A stretch of 64,000 nucleotides of DNA from Plectrocnemia conspersa (GCA_009617715.1 VTFK01000006.1:62001-126000), one strand, 5' to 3'; shown: positions 52,178 to 63,849, counted from the stretch's first letter. Numbers and translations: made by a program. Notes: generated by a model not told the origin, from the sequence alone.

Positions 52178-53679
52178 CGTCGACGCTGCGCTCTCTTGAC
52201 ACTTGTGCACTCTCACGCCTCGGTGTTGCCACACCGCGTCGTACTCGCGCCCGGCATTACGTTCATTTTTATACTACCTAGGTAATTGTCTAATTAAATC
52301 TTGTAGCAGGTCAAAAAAGACGTTAAGTATCTTTTGAAATTTAAAATTAAAACGAGTTACTTATGATAAACAATTTTTATTTACAGTAAAATGAAAAAAG
52401 TTATTAATATTTCAATAACACAACTTAGATGGAAATATGTAAAGCTGTATGAAATTTAATCAGATTTACAATTTTTAACAGTAACAACATTGATGTCGAT
52501 GAATGCATAAAATTTTCATAAAATACTGTTTTGATGTCAATTTTAATAATTCATTTTCTGCTATTTAACTGTTTTAAAAATAGTTCATTATCACAAATAA
52601 TTGCTTTTAAGAATCAAGCAATGGCATTAATTTTAGATCTTTAGACAGCTACATGTTTAGACATATTATGAATAATGCACGAATACAATCTAATAGTCAT
52701 ATCCGAATTTGGATATTGTGATAAGTATAATTTTAATTTTAACATTACGATTGCAGTATTGCCCGCACAGATCCAGGGTAACCAGTTGACCCAAAAAATA
52801 TATATATACACATCATTTTGTAATATAGAATTTCATTGCAATAAAATTTATTTTAATATTAAAACAGGTAAAAACAAAATTTCCAAGTATTTAATCAAAG
52901 AAAAAAAATGTATTGACTTACTTATTATATTTTTAAATTTATCTCAATGAAATTTCGATACATTTCGATAAGATAATGAGAAGCGTCATTTATAGACCCG
53001 AAGCAGGCTCTCGTGTGTTGTTATTTCATACTTGTTAATATTTCATACTCAATCCCTATTCTGAAGTCGCTTTTGAAACTAAAACATCATAATATCTCGA
53101 AAACCTTTATGAAACTGTTTTTATTGAAATTATATATTACCCTAATATTTTTTTAATTTGCTTTCTTACTATTTTATTGTTTCGTGCAGTTTATCTTTTT
53201 TAGTTTAATATTGAATCTAAATGTTTGATTGAAATAGCATATCCTTCTTATCAGGCATGGTCAGCGAGATTTTTGTCCTTTCGTGTTAAGTGACGAAAGT
53301 GAGTAAGAGATAAGAGCGTGCAATTCCACACACTGATATCTCACTCACTTTCGTCACGAGCGAGGAAAACGAAAAATATTTTACCGAACGGTCGATTTTT
53401 AAAATTTACCGACTGAGACTACGATTTCAACAATTTTAATAAAATCAACCTTTTTGCTAGTGTATAAAATGAATAGCAATAAACATAATGACAACTGATA
53501 ATTTAAATAACAGCTGTTTATAATATTATTAATGTTTATAGTACATATTACAATTATCACAAATAAAATAACGTAATTATTGTTTCGTCTTGTTGTGGTG
53601 TGCAGCCTGTATGTCAAAGTGACGTTTGTCGCTTGGCGCCGGTTTTCTAGAACGAGACTTATTTATATTGATTATAAAA
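52178..53679. other. Divergent Rpt5/RMI2 intergenic region
   Basis: The GC-rich 52178-52260 is the probable Rpt5 promoter and 5' UTR. The rest is AT-rich with an inverted repeat at 53290-53357. The RMI2 promoter should lie at about 53560-53670. No further gene seen. Confidence 0.45.
53290..53357. repeat. Inverted repeat upstream of RMI2
   Basis: GTGACGAAAGTGAGTAAGAG and ATCTCACTCACTTTCGTCAC form a near-perfect stem around a 27-base loop. Flanking CCTTTCGT and CGAGGAAAACGAAA suggest a small MITE or fold-back element. Ends not determined. Confidence 0.55.
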
Positions 53680-54113
53680 ATGCATCCAAGAAAAACTTTC
53701 ATTAAAGATCTTGTCGGCTCTGATATATCTTCGGTTTGGATTTTTGGCAAAATCGAACAGACAGTTGGAGCAGATATTGTTATCATAAACGACGGTACGT
53801 CTCGAGCTAAAGTAACCGAATGCAGTTCAGCAAATCGTCAAAGTTCTACAACGCCGATTACAAAAGGTATTTTAGAGAAAACTTCAAAATATTATAATAT
53901 TGTTATTTGTAAAAAATCATGTATTTTTTTATACTTTTAGGATTACATTGTTGTGTAATTGGACTGTTATTAAAAAATAAAGCGTTGCCAGAAATTCAAG
54001 CAAAGAAAATTATAAATTTTAAGGATAGTCATATTCAAGAAGCTATGTGGAATTTAGAAGTTCAAGAAATTAATTTGCTTTTAGAAGGAAAAATTGAACC
54101 TAGCTTGGAATAG
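53680..54113 (+). CDS. RMI2: RecQ-mediated genome instability protein 2
   Basis: RMI2 is an OB-fold protein that pairs with RMI1 in the BLM-TOP3A complex, which dissolves double Holliday junctions. Two exons, 53680-53866 and 53941-54113, joined in phase 1, give 119 residues (human 147). The first part reads MHPRKTFIKDLVGSDISSVW with FGKIEQTVGADIVIINDGT, an OB-fold strand pattern. The C-terminal helix HIQEAMWNLEVQEI matches the RMI2 signature IHESLWELEVEDL. The frame is open upstream to 53626, but there is no ATG there, so the start at 53680 is preferred. The assignment rests on the C-terminal motif, size and fold pattern. Confidence 0.85.
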
Positions 54114-55440
54114 TAAAATGTTTTGTTTTATAATATGGAGATTAAAGTTCTTATGTGACAATATTTAAGAATAACCTATTTCACAGTAACGCCAAGCTTA
54201 CATTTGTAATAACATGAGTAATAAGTTTCTCCTGTAAATAAATACGAGTTAAATCAACATCTTGCTGTCTACGATAGTATGAGTATAAGTATAAGTTAAG
54301 AAAAATGTTGACGCTTAATGAATACACGGCAAACAAAACAACACTCCGTTACATATACTGTAAAAAATTCAGAATATTCTTTCTACATTTTTCCAATTAT
54401 CAAAACTTGATTATGATTGCAAGTTTTAAATTTAGTATGGAAATATTTTTTATATAAATATTACATCACTTTACTTCTGTACATATATTCGTTAATTATA
54501 ATATTTTTTTATCAAGCTGTTTGTAATTAGTATATAATATATGTATGTACTGGCGCTATCTCTATATCTCTTTGTATTTATTAATTTATAATATTTAAGC
54601 TTCAATTTCTGTGTCACAATCTATATTATCTTCTTTCAATGTCACAATCTATATTATCTTCTTCACCATTTAGCAACTACTATATGTGATCAAAACATCT
54701 ATTAAGAATGTATTCAAGCGACTTTCTCAACAAAAAAAATACGTAACGCCCATCTAAGCGCGCCTGCCTCAATACAATAGGATACCTTTTATAGATATTT
54801 TGCAAAAGCAAGGTTGTCTTGCACGAAAACACGTGCAGTTATTGCTGCTGTTTTCCAAGTAAGAATATTTGTATATCAGTTGTCAACCGCACAGCTGTTT
54901 ATATAGTGTATTATTTCTTACGCCATCGTTAATAAGTTTTTTTTGAGAAAAAATGCCATTATTATATAAGTTTATTTTATTTAGTTAATAAAATATTTTG
55001 AAATTCATTATTATTTGTTTATTTGTAATTAACGTGCTAAAATTGTTTGTATAATATTTGGCAATAATAAAATAAATATATATATATATATAAATAAGCC
55101 CTCACAATTATATATTTAATATACTTAAAAATCTTAATCACAAACACAAATGTTTTAGTTTCAAATTTTTATATACTATCTTTGAAAAAATAAAACTTGC
55201 CGTTATATAATATTATGAAATAATTCTGTATGACTGAAGATAAATTAAAAGGAATTTTTAACCTTTTTGTCTTTTATCTCGAGTTTCAGGTTGTGCAAAA
55301 TGAATTGAAAAAAAAACGCTATTTTATTAAAAAATTAAATAAAAAAAACACATTTATAAATCGTCTTCTAATAATTTTCACAAACATCCTTTGGAGAGGG
55401 GGCTCCAAACCTGATTTTTGGCCCAGGTCCTACTTACAAC
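54114..55440. other. Spacer between RMI2 and the hAT MITE
   Basis: RMI2 3' flank, then AT-rich DNA. Bases 54715-54830 match the Tc3-like relic at 39187-39330. No gene seen. Confidence 0.45.
54715..54830 (-). mobile_element. Second fragment of the Tc3-like element
   Basis: ACGCCCATCTAAGCGCGCCT, then CAATAGGATACC, then TTTTGCAAAAGCAAGGTTGT and CTTGCACGAAA closely match 39211-39320 in the same orientation. The internal deletion differs. It shows the element at 38640-39490 belongs to an interspersed family. Confidence 0.6.
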
Positions 55441-55675
55441 CAGGGCTGTGGATCCGATTCCGATATTTACCAACAACACGAGTCCGACTTCGACTCCGAC
55501 TCAAAAAAAGTTTAATTTTATCAACGTTTAAATTCATACGCTATACACATTCATTAAATTAAAATTCATAAATTTCATAATTTAAAAAATGCTCGAGTCG
55601 CTCATTTTTTCACGACTCCGACTCCAACTGCCAAAACACCACGACTCCAACTCCGACTCCGACTCCACAGCCCTG
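55441..55675. mobile_element. hAT MITE with terminal repeats and near-perfect target duplication
   Basis: Left end CAGGGCTGTGGATCCGATTC, right end ACTCCGACTCCACAGCCCTG; the terminal 12 bases CAGGGCTGTGGA and TCCACAGCCCTG are exact inverted repeats. The subterminal region repeats CGACTCCGACTC words. The flanks CTTACAAC (55433-55440) and GTTACAAC (55676-55683) differ by one base, fitting an 8-bp hAT target duplication. Length 235 bases, no coding capacity. Confidence 0.88.
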
Positions 55676-57245
55676 GTTACAACAACAAATTGTTAATAAA
55701 TATATTAACTTTCACGCACCCATGCTATACTGCTTTGTCAGAGAATTTCGCAAGAGAAAGATGGGTGAGTATATCCCATTTTCTCTCACACGGATTTGCT
55801 TGCGAGCAATTTGCACAAGTGCGTGTAACAGAGCGTCAGAAGGCGTTTTAATCGAGCGTCAGTATTTGTTTTCCTATCGTCGGGAGATTTACGTCGAAGC
55901 GCAGAATATTCTTGCGCTTCTTAATTATTTTTCGACTTAACCAGTAAATTTATTATTTTTACTTCTTTAAATAATTTAATATACACTAACTTTAGTTTAA
56001 ATAATATTTATATCGATAGTCGAAAGATACACTGATTCGTTTTTTTTGTATGGTTTTGCTGATAACATGTGCGTGTGTCTTATGTTAAAAAAATCACACA
56101 GTTCTGTTGCTCAGTACAAAAGTCTTCAACACAGATAGTGAAGACAACAAAAACAAACAACCACCGGTGATTAATTTTATAACAAAACAAAAGGCAGAGT
56201 TGATCTAGGACTAAATGACTCGTGAATATTCTTGTGTACGGGCGAATTTAATATTTATGGAGCTCATGATATTATGGCTTTCAATGTCAATGTAAATTTA
56301 GTTAAAAAGAAGTGTAATGGAACGACAGGAGAACGTTTATTTACATAAACCGCAAAAGTCAGCGATAAACTTATTTATGAAGACTTTGCCTCCGAAGATC
56401 TTTCTACGTCGTCTTCGCCCAGTAGCACTCGTAATATTAAACTAAGACGTAAGTGTAACCTTTGTTCTGATAATAAAATTACTCGTGTATTGCGTTTTGT
56501 TTGTCACAGAATTGTGTAAAGTATGTATAATGTAATATATGACCGGATTTTTTAATGTTTTATTTCAAGTAATTTTTTGTATGTTTTATTATAAGTAATT
56601 TAGGCTTAATTTTTTTATATATGATTTATTTTTAATATTTGTAAGAAAAAAATGTAAAAAATATATTGTGTTTTATTGCGAACGTTTGAGAAGCCGTGTG
56701 AGCTTGGCGTCATCGCGACTAGTAGGTCTGAATAGGAAATGCGTTTATGTACGTGCATAAACAATGACAAAAATGCATAGCGTGGTCTCATTCTAAGCTC
56801 GATTAAAAATATTTCTGTTTCTCGACAGTTAACAGCAGATAACAAAAAAACGACTAATGTCAAAATTGCTTCTTATTTTTTTTGTGTGTATTAATTTATT
56901 TCCGATATAAATTTATTATGTTTATATTTAAAATGTATTTCATTGTAAGCAAAAAAAATAGTTTTTACTCTCTCCTATAAAAAGGGATTTTGCGATAATG
57001 GTTGTTCTTCAAATAATGTTTATGATACGTTTGCTAATTGAAATTGGCAAACGTATTATTTATTTTAAACAATGGTAACACTGAGTTTGAATATCGTTTG
57101 ACGTTTAGCTTCGGCTTCGGAACGGGGTGCGCGTGTCTTTTGAATTTAATAAATGGCGTAAAAAATAGGTAGAGCTATGTTGGTCTTTGTTTTAAATGAA
57201 CATTTTAGTTTATTTAATATTTATTGAATGTTGTTTTCAGTTAAA
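55676..57245. other. GLE1 upstream region
   Basis: Contains a frame at 56349-56448 (KLIYEDFASEDLSTSSSPSS) ending at a strong donor AAGAC|GTAAGT; it may be an exon, but no family is recognised. A TTGTTTTCAG acceptor at 57231-57240, just before the GLE1 start, implies an intron in the GLE1 5' UTR. The 5' UTR exon may end near 57167 (AATAG|GTAGAG). Confidence 0.4.
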
Positions 57246-59147
57246 ATGTCCAACATGCATAATATTTCACTCCTCGATCACGAGTTTCAAACTCTCAGAG
57301 TTTCCGCGTTGACCAATGCGTGCGCCATCAGCCCTTTCGTGCACGAAGTTACAATCGGACCTAACGTCACACTATCGGATCGCAAAAAGAACGAAGTGCG
57401 CGAAAGGTCCATCGGCAAGTCACCCAAAGACAAGCCGAATACGAATGGACACAAACATGACCATCATGAAGAATTTGTTTACACCCAATGCGGCACGATG
57501 ACGTTGGATAGGTTCTTGCATGACAAAGAAATTCAGAGGAGGGAGGCTGTGAATCAATCTTTGAATAATATGTTGAGCAGGATGGCCAATAAGCGAGCGA
57601 AGATGATGAGTCAGTTTTGGCAACAACAAGAGTTGGAATACGAACAGAGGTTTCGAGAGCACCAAGCCCGCGAAATGGAAATTCTGCAAGAGTGGGCCAA
57701 AGACGATAGAATCGCTCAAATAGAAGAGGAGAAACTCAACAGAGAGAATAAAGCTCATTCGGAGAGAATGAAAAAGCTTTTAGAGAAACAATTGGAATCG
57801 ACGAAACTGATCGAACGACTCAATTTAAGTTACACGCGCATAAGCGAAAGCCATAAGGAGATAAGTCATATTATCATTTCTGATGAGATCAACGGTCTTA
57901 GGATTTTAAAGAAATACGAATCTAGGCTTATTACTATTTTATCTTCGACTTCTGCACTTATAGAAAAATGTAAATCGGGGATCGTGACAGTCGAAGAAGT
58001 AACTAAGGCTTCCGAGTTAGAAATCGATATCGAAGAATTAAAAAATCAAATCAATCTGAATATAATGTCGGCGAGGGATCAGACGAAGATACAAAAACCT
58101 GTTCCAGTCATAGTAAAGCCTATCGAATCCGAGGTTAAGCAACCGGTCGTTAAAATTAAACCAGAAATTGTTAAAATCGAACCGGTACAAAAAGCGACCG
58201 AAACCAATCAGTACTGTAGTAAAAAATCGTTCGATAATTATATGGAATTACAAGAATATCTTATCAACTATGAAAATAGTTACAGGCAGTTGTTAGAAGA
58301 TCCCTCTATGAAGAAATTCAGGTTCGATTGCCAAAAAGCTGTCAACACTCCAGTTAACGCTATATCGTCTTTGAGCGGCGAACATATCAAAGATAAGTAC
58401 GATAAGCTCTCTAGGCTCTTGAACGGCGATCGAGTGATCGTCGGCGACGCTTACGTGTCGGCCGGATTACATCCGTTAGGTAAAGCTTACTGCAAAGACG
58501 TATTAGCGAGTAAGATCGTCCAACAGGGCGAATTGTTAGTTTCGAGTAACCCCGAAGCCGCTTTTCCCATAGCTTCCGTCGTCATCGCTCTATGGGCGCA
58601 GTTTCCGGAGTTCGGTAAATTATTATGCGCTCGCTTCCAGAAGAGATGTCCGTATATAGTGCCGATGATGATGCCTCAAATAACCGGACGTAATATAGAA
58701 GAGTTTTATAAGTCTCGCGGATACATATACGATAAAAACGGAGCTGTCGAGAAACAAGATAAATTCTTGAAGCGGATGTCTGGGATTTTTAGATTATACG
58801 CCGCTATTTGGGTGACTAAAATGCCGTACTCGGTCAAAGCTCCGCATCCGCATAATATATCGTTCGCTTGGCGATGGTTAGCCGCATTCGTAAATCTAAA
58901 TCCGGAGGTCGACATAACGCCTACTTTATTATACGATTTTTTCACCGTGTGCGGCTCTCATTGTTATAAATACTTTAAGATACAATTCGCCAAAACGTTG
59001 AAGTATTTGTTGACGGATTATTTGATGGAACTGAACAAGATCGACACGGGGGGACCTAAAACTAGATTAGACGTGTTGATTCAGGATATTATAAACAAGG
59101 GTTGTATTGCTCCACCTGCAGGATTGCAGTCCACCGCTACTTGGTAA
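57246..59147 (+). CDS. GLE1: Nuclear-pore mRNA export factor GLE1
   Basis: GLE1 sits on the cytoplasmic face of the nuclear pore and, with inositol hexakisphosphate, activates the DEAD-box ATPase DDX19/Dbp5 in mRNA export. A single coding exon gives 633 residues (human 698). The N-terminus (MSNMHNISLLDHEFQTLRVS) is followed by a Lys/Glu-rich coiled coil (about 90-200), a middle linker, and the C-terminal HEAT-like GLE1 domain (about 330-633). Matches include LHPLGKAYCKDVLASKIVQQ, NPEAAFPIASVVIALWAQFP, DKFLKRMSGIFRLYAAIWVT and ISFAWRWLAAFVNLNPEVDI. An acceptor lies right before the start ATG; an ATG at 57228 falls before that acceptor and would be removed by splicing. AATAAA at 59154-59159 overlaps the end zone of the opposing gene. 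Confidence 0.95.
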   Translation: MSNMHNISLLDHEFQTLRVSALTNACAISPFVHEVTIGPNVTLSDRKKNEVRERSIGKSPKDKPNTNGHKHDHHEEFVYTQCGTMTLDRFLHDKEIQRREAVNQSLNNMLSRMANKRAKMMSQFWQQQELEYEQRFREHQAREMEILQEWAKDDRIAQIEEEKLNRENKAHSERMKKLLEKQLESTKLIERLNLSYTRISESHKEISHIIISDEINGLRILKKYESRLITILSSTSALIEKCKSGIVTVEEVTKASELEIDIEELKNQINLNIMSARDQTKIQKPVPVIVKPIESEVKQPVVKIKPEIVKIEPVQKATETNQYCSKKSFDNYMELQEYLINYENSYRQLLEDPSMKKFRFDCQKAVNTPVNAISSLSGEHIKDKYDKLSRLLNGDRVIVGDAYVSAGLHPLGKAYCKDVLASKIVQQGELLVSSNPEAAFPIASVVIALWAQFPEFGKLLCARFQKRCPYIVPMMMPQITGRNIEEFYKSRGYIYDKNGAVEKQDKFLKRMSGIFRLYAAIWVTKMPYSVKAPHPHNISFAWRWLAAFVNLNPEVDITPTLLYDFFTVCGSHCYKYFKIQFAKTLKYLLTDYLMELNKIDTGGPKTRLDVLIQDIINKGCIAPPAGLQSTATW

Positions 59148-59186
59148 TGATGAAATAAATTAACTGAGTTTTTTTTACATATTTAT
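59148..59186. terminator. Compact convergent 3' ends with overlapping polyadenylation signals
   Basis: Only 39 bases separate the GLE1 stop from the stop of the opposing gene. AATAAA for GLE1 is at 59154-59159. The complement of TTTATT at 59182-59187 gives AATAAA for the minus gene immediately after its stop. With cleavage 10-30 bases past each signal, the two transcripts must overlap. Confidence 0.65.
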
Positions 59187-62100
59187 TTATGACGCCAATG
59201 AATTGAAGGATTCCATTAATTGAATTATTTTTATGCTCTTGTCGTGTTCAATATCATTGTTCGTGAATGATCTTCCAGCGCCGGTCACCATCGGTGCATA
59301 CATCATAGTTTTCTTCGCTTTGAAAATGTAGATAATTTGCTGTAATGTAAAAGTAAACAGCTAGTTAATTATATAATATTATTAAAATGTATTTTTGATA
59401 AATAAAATGATTATGTATATACTGTAATATGGTTTATTATTCCTATGAAACTAATATGATATTTACCACAAATATAAGATTTAAATGATTTAATTTAAAC
59501 ACAATCATGTTTTAGATATTTTTGACCTTTTGAAAATTCACAGTTGCTTTGAAAAATATTTTTTAATAACATTTTTATAATGAATTAAAACTATATAATA
59601 GATTATGATAAATACTAGATACAGTACATAAATATATTATATGTCTCTGGATTAAAATAAAAACAATGCCATATGAACGTTTTATATACTCCTATGTGTT
59701 TTTATTATCGTCAGTTTTACAAAAAAAGTTCTCTTAAGTGACAGTTATATTATCGCTGCATATTAAATTAACTGAATGAAAATTTTGACAAAAAAATATG
59801 ACCATAGAGCAGATTTAAAACAACAAAAGGTTGAAAAAAGCATGAGATGTTTGTAACACTTATTGGTGGAGTCATCGGAAATTCTCGAATGAAAATTATA
59901 ACATTATTGATTCACCTTTGGAAGATAATTGAATTGATAAAGTCTATCGTTATGTGCGTCAAAACATAAAAATGATTCATAAAAAACAATGTTTACATAA
60001 TAAATTTATAGAAGGCGTCTTCCATAACAACTAATATAGCATCTAATAAGAATAGGGACATAATATTATTTTGTTTACTAAGATTGGGTAAGAATTTGGA
60101 ATGAAAGTGTCGCAAGGTCTTTATCAAAACTTTCAACATTAGCGAAAGCGTATAGTTATCGGAAACTCGTCAGATAAAAATTATAACAATTTTGATTCAC
60201 ATTAAGAAGATAAAAGAGCTGAAAGTAAAAAAATATATATATATATATTTATACTATATAAACCCCTTAGCTACAACTTGACATCTCTAAAGCCTGGAAA
60301 GAAAAGCAAAGAAATTTTATATTATATAAAATTTACCACTCATATTTACCTCTAATTAAGTATTCTTCAAAATGTTAAACAAAAATGTAAGAATTGAATA
60401 ATTATGTGTTAAATTTCACATACAAATATACTTTTATGTAAAATAGTCAACGGGTTCGAATTTCAAATGAACACTAGTGTTTTTTCAATCATATCGTTTC
60501 TGAGATCCGAATTAGTGATTATTATATAATTTCGATCAATCATCACAAATTAGGTTTTCCTAGATTTTCCTAATCTTACTGATGAATTAAATAAATATTT
60601 ATTGTACAATTTAATTAGTTTTCTTGATTATCTCAGAATGTAGTTTATGTACATGAATCATATTTATTATGCAGTGACGATGTGCTTTATTCTGCTGGGA
60701 TTAAATCTGATTTATATGTAAAATTATGCGCTGTTTTTAAATATGTTATCGATTAATTTTTTTGTGTTATTGTTAACTTTAATGGCTTATGTGTCGTTAA
60801 ATAAAATCGGCAATAACAAAAAACTGCATATATTTGTGTATATTTACATCAAATTATTAATCTGTTCCAAACGTAATCTGTTAAATGGCTAGGTAGCAAA
60901 AAAGTATTACAAAAAATATACATGTGGGCCAAAAGCTACAATAAAAATCTATTATCGAGAAACAAAATATCTTATAAAATAGTTAAATTTGTATTTTTTT
61001 ATAATAAAAAAATAATTAAATATTTTGTTGAGGTTAAAGGACTAAAAAAATATGATTTTTATAGATTATATCTAAAAATGCGTATGAATCAAGCCTGTAA
61101 TTATTTATATTTTGTTTAAGGACGGAATAACGTAGTCCGTAACGTCTCAGACACACGTGCCGGATGGATTCGTCTGGCACCGGGCCGGCGCCGCGTAGTA
61201 GGGATGGTGTAGTATGGGCTAGTACCTACCATTTCAGACGTTCTTGACGAATCCATCCGGCGCCGGCCCAACGCTGGCTGCCAGGTTGTCGCCGGCCGCG
61301 CTCACTACAACTGTCCGGCGCCGGGTACTGGGTTGAGTGGTGGAGGTAAAACTCAAACATGAACCTGGCCGTTTAAATATATTCCCCGTGTTTAGGCAAT
61401 AGCGGAAGAAATAGACCTCGAAATTTTAATTATCTTAGTAGAATACATACAAAAATAAAATCCTAACGCAAAATGCGTGGAAGGACTTATGTGAAGCCGT
61501 TAATCCTGAATGCTGGGGATATATAAATAGGTCGGGTTGGGAAGAAACCGGCCAGGGAGGGTTTGTAAACGGTGCCGGGTGAATCCATCCGGCACATGTG
61601 AAACTACACTAAGTGTAGTGTACACAACTAAAATTGTAAATATTACATACTCAATTTTTTGTTTATGGATTATTGTTGGTTTTCAATTTACATGTATTCA
61701 TAATTCAGAAATGATCCGAACCAAACTCAGTCACTGTGATACATATTTAATGAATATTATTCATTCTCAGTTATCCCCAGGCAAATTGTTCTATTCATTT
61801 TTAAGTCTGCAAAATGAATATTTAAATAGTAAGCTGTTATTATTAAATGTACAAATGTAATATTTAAATAGTAGCCGCAAAAGGCTCGGTAATCAAAAGT
61901 GTTCAAGATACACCAACTTTTAATTCAATTAAAAAAAAATATTACCAATACAAACTTGATTAAATATACAGCAAATGTCAGGAATCCAATCGTCATCAAT
62001 GCCATTTCAGCCGATGGAAAATCAACGTGATGATCCTTAAAACCTCGAGCTTCTCTTTTTTGTTTACTAGGCCAAAGCACTCTCAATCTGTCGTCTAAAT

Positions 62101-62614
62101 AAAATAATATTTGCAATCTCAACAATCATCAAATATGTAACATTAACTCACCTATAGATATCAACATTGAATCGTGTATATTTCGGAGTAAAGATATTCT
62201 CTTGGATAAAGTATCAGGAATCTTTTTTACAAATTGATGAAAATATGCAATGATAGATGTAAAGTTTTTCAATGACAGTTTATCCAGAATCGCGTTATTT
62301 TTCCCAGATGATATATTCGAATCTAGCGTATTATTTGCATAAACATACGAAGAGTCTTCGTGATATTTTTCATATTTAGATCCATTTTGCCACAATTCCA
62401 TATAATTATTTATTGATATTTCGGTGATGTTTGACTTGATTTTTTTATTAGAAATCACATCTGATAGTCGGATGAATGATTGATCGAAAGGCGTGAATAC
62501 TGACATTATATTTTCAGTCACAGCTAGCTCCTTCTGTATAGGGCTCAGCTTTATCCATTGTAAGCGACACAAACATGCAGCATTCATAATTAGTAATAGA
62601 GTTAAGAGCTTCAT
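59187..62614 (-). CDS. Unrecognised secretory-pathway protein with one membrane helix
   Basis: Three exons (complement): 62152-62614, 61946-62094 and 59187-59339, joined in phases 1 and 0, give 254 residues. The start MKLLTLLLIMNAACLCRLQW is a classical signal peptide. A polar, Asn/Ser-rich ectodomain follows with several Asn-X-Ser/Thr sites (for example SNIT, NNTL, NFTS). Then a basic stretch (WPSKQKREARGFKDHH), a membrane helix (ALMTIGFLTFAVYLIKFVLQ IIYIF, the break in this string being where intron 2 falls) and a cytoplasmic tail (MMYAPMVTGAGRSFTNNDIE) ending FNSLAS. KREARGF could be a processing site. I do not recognise the family. Intron 2 is 2.6 kb and carries mobile elements. Splice phases and the signal peptide make the gene model solid. 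Confidence 0.75.
60450..60605 (+). repeat. SINE-like interspersed repeat, copy 3
   Basis: Begins GGGTTCGAATTTC, close to a tRNA B box, followed by AAATGAACACTAGTG, ATTTCGATCAATCATCACAA and TTAGGTTTTCCTAGATTTTC. It matches 5575-5720 in opposite orientation and part of 9085-9180. It lies in intron 2 of the orphan membrane-protein gene. Confidence 0.5.
61152..61600. mobile_element. GC-rich element with inverted termini
   Basis: Left end CACACGTGCCGGATGGATTC, right end GAATCCATCCGGCACATGTG: 20-base inverted termini with one mismatch. Inside, GGATTCGTCTGGCACCGGGC and GACGAATCCATCCGGCGCCG repeat the same words inverted. The whole is strongly GC-rich against AT-rich intron DNA. No coding frame of note, so a non-autonomous element of unknown superfamily. 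Target duplication not clear. Confidence 0.6.
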
Positions 62615-63392
62615 CTGTGTTTGAGCAACGAACGTTCAGACAAGACTGATTATTTAGAGTGATGCACAGTTACACAATAATTATTTCAAGCAGGTGACAA
62701 ATTAAGGTTGCGCCTTTACATGCATCGGTTGAGGAAATATGAATATTATCAGAGCATGAAATATGTTATGTGACAAACTACAGATGAGAAGACATAACAC
62801 AATTTGAATAATTATTTATTTTGTTAATAAGAATGTTATATAATGATATATATATATATATATTTGTATATATATATATAGAAAGATTAATTATAATATT
62901 GTATAACAATAAAAAAAATGGATATAATAAGCTAAAGTATATAAAGTAAAAAATAAACTTTATTATAATAAATTAATGAATCAGCTTAACAAAACATTTA
63001 ATAAATTAACAATAATAATAATAATGTAATATAAATCTGTGTGTTGTGTCACTGTGTATATTTTCAATATAACCGATTAAATCTTATTTCATAGTGAGAT
63101 TTCTCGCAATTAACAAATATCTTACGTATTACATACATAATATAAAAAACGCTAATTATTCATATAAAATTAATCACAACAGACATATTTGCTTCATATA
63201 ACAATGAATTAATTAAAACGCTGAGATTTACAAATCACTTGTATTGATCGTTATGCAGGCCATATTCTTATTATCACAGTTTAAAGTGTGCGGCAAAATC
63301 TTTTTGGTTATATTCATACCGTTCAACAAATCTGAGTAAAAGTATAAAGCATAAAAAAATGTATCGCGTATGGAATGTACGTTTATAAAGGG
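62615..63392. other. Spacer between orphan gene and PKD
   Basis: AT-rich, with interrupted (TA)n microsatellites at about 62844-62880. Probable promoter of the orphan gene at 62620-62720 and 3' UTR of PKD to the right. No gene seen. Confidence 0.45.
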
Positions 63393-63849
63393 TCAGGGAG
63401 TCGGCTCTTCTTCCATGGATGACCAGCGACTGTCGTCCGACTCGTGCGTTATATATCTGCAGCCGACGGCCGTCTCCAACTTTCGCAAATCTTTCCACGT
63501 CTCAAAATCTTGCAACCACGGATGCAACATACTTTTGTCGACTGTGTACCTTTTCCTTTGTTTGACTTGCAGTAAGTTGTTGATCAAATTAATGGCTGCA
63601 AATAATTATTGAATATTAATAATATTATTACGAAGCAAATATTGAGAAAATAAAATAGATAAACACCATCGGATGATATCTCATTCCACGGATTCGGCGG
63701 ATACATGAAAGCAGCGTTCTGTATTTGATCGTTAATATCTTCGTCTTCGTTGAAAGGGAATGTACCGCTTAGTGACACGTAAACAATTACGCCCACACTC
63801 CACATATCCAAAGATCTATTGTAGCCTTTATTTCTTAAAACTTCTGGAG
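63393..63849 (-). CDS. PKD: Protein kinase D (last two exons)
   Basis: PKD is a diacylglycerol- and PKC-activated Ser/Thr kinase of the CAMK group, acting at the trans-Golgi and plasma membrane. Exons 63667-63849 and 63393-63595 (complement) join in phase 1. The first carries kinase subdomains VIII-XI: (A)[19 protein letters not shown], then [18 protein letters not shown] and [16 protein letters not shown]. The second gives [37 protein letters not shown] and a C-terminal tail with [12 protein letters not shown]. All are PKD-specific rather than generic CAMK. The C-terminus is shorter than in vertebrate PKDs, ending SSMEEEPTP. Upstream exons (C1, PH, kinase N-lobe) are outside the window. Confidence 0.95.

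Noticed and set aside
52178..52234. Upstream in-frame ATG of Rpt5 adding 19 residues
   Set aside because: The extra residues ([11 protein letters not shown]...) are unlike any Rpt5; the internal ATG gives the conserved start.
53626..53679. N-terminal extension of RMI2
   Set aside because: The frame is open, but it has no ATG; the first ATG is at 53680.
57228..57245. GLE1 start six codons upstream
   Set aside because: A TTGTTTTCAG acceptor lies between this ATG and the conserved one, so it is intronic.
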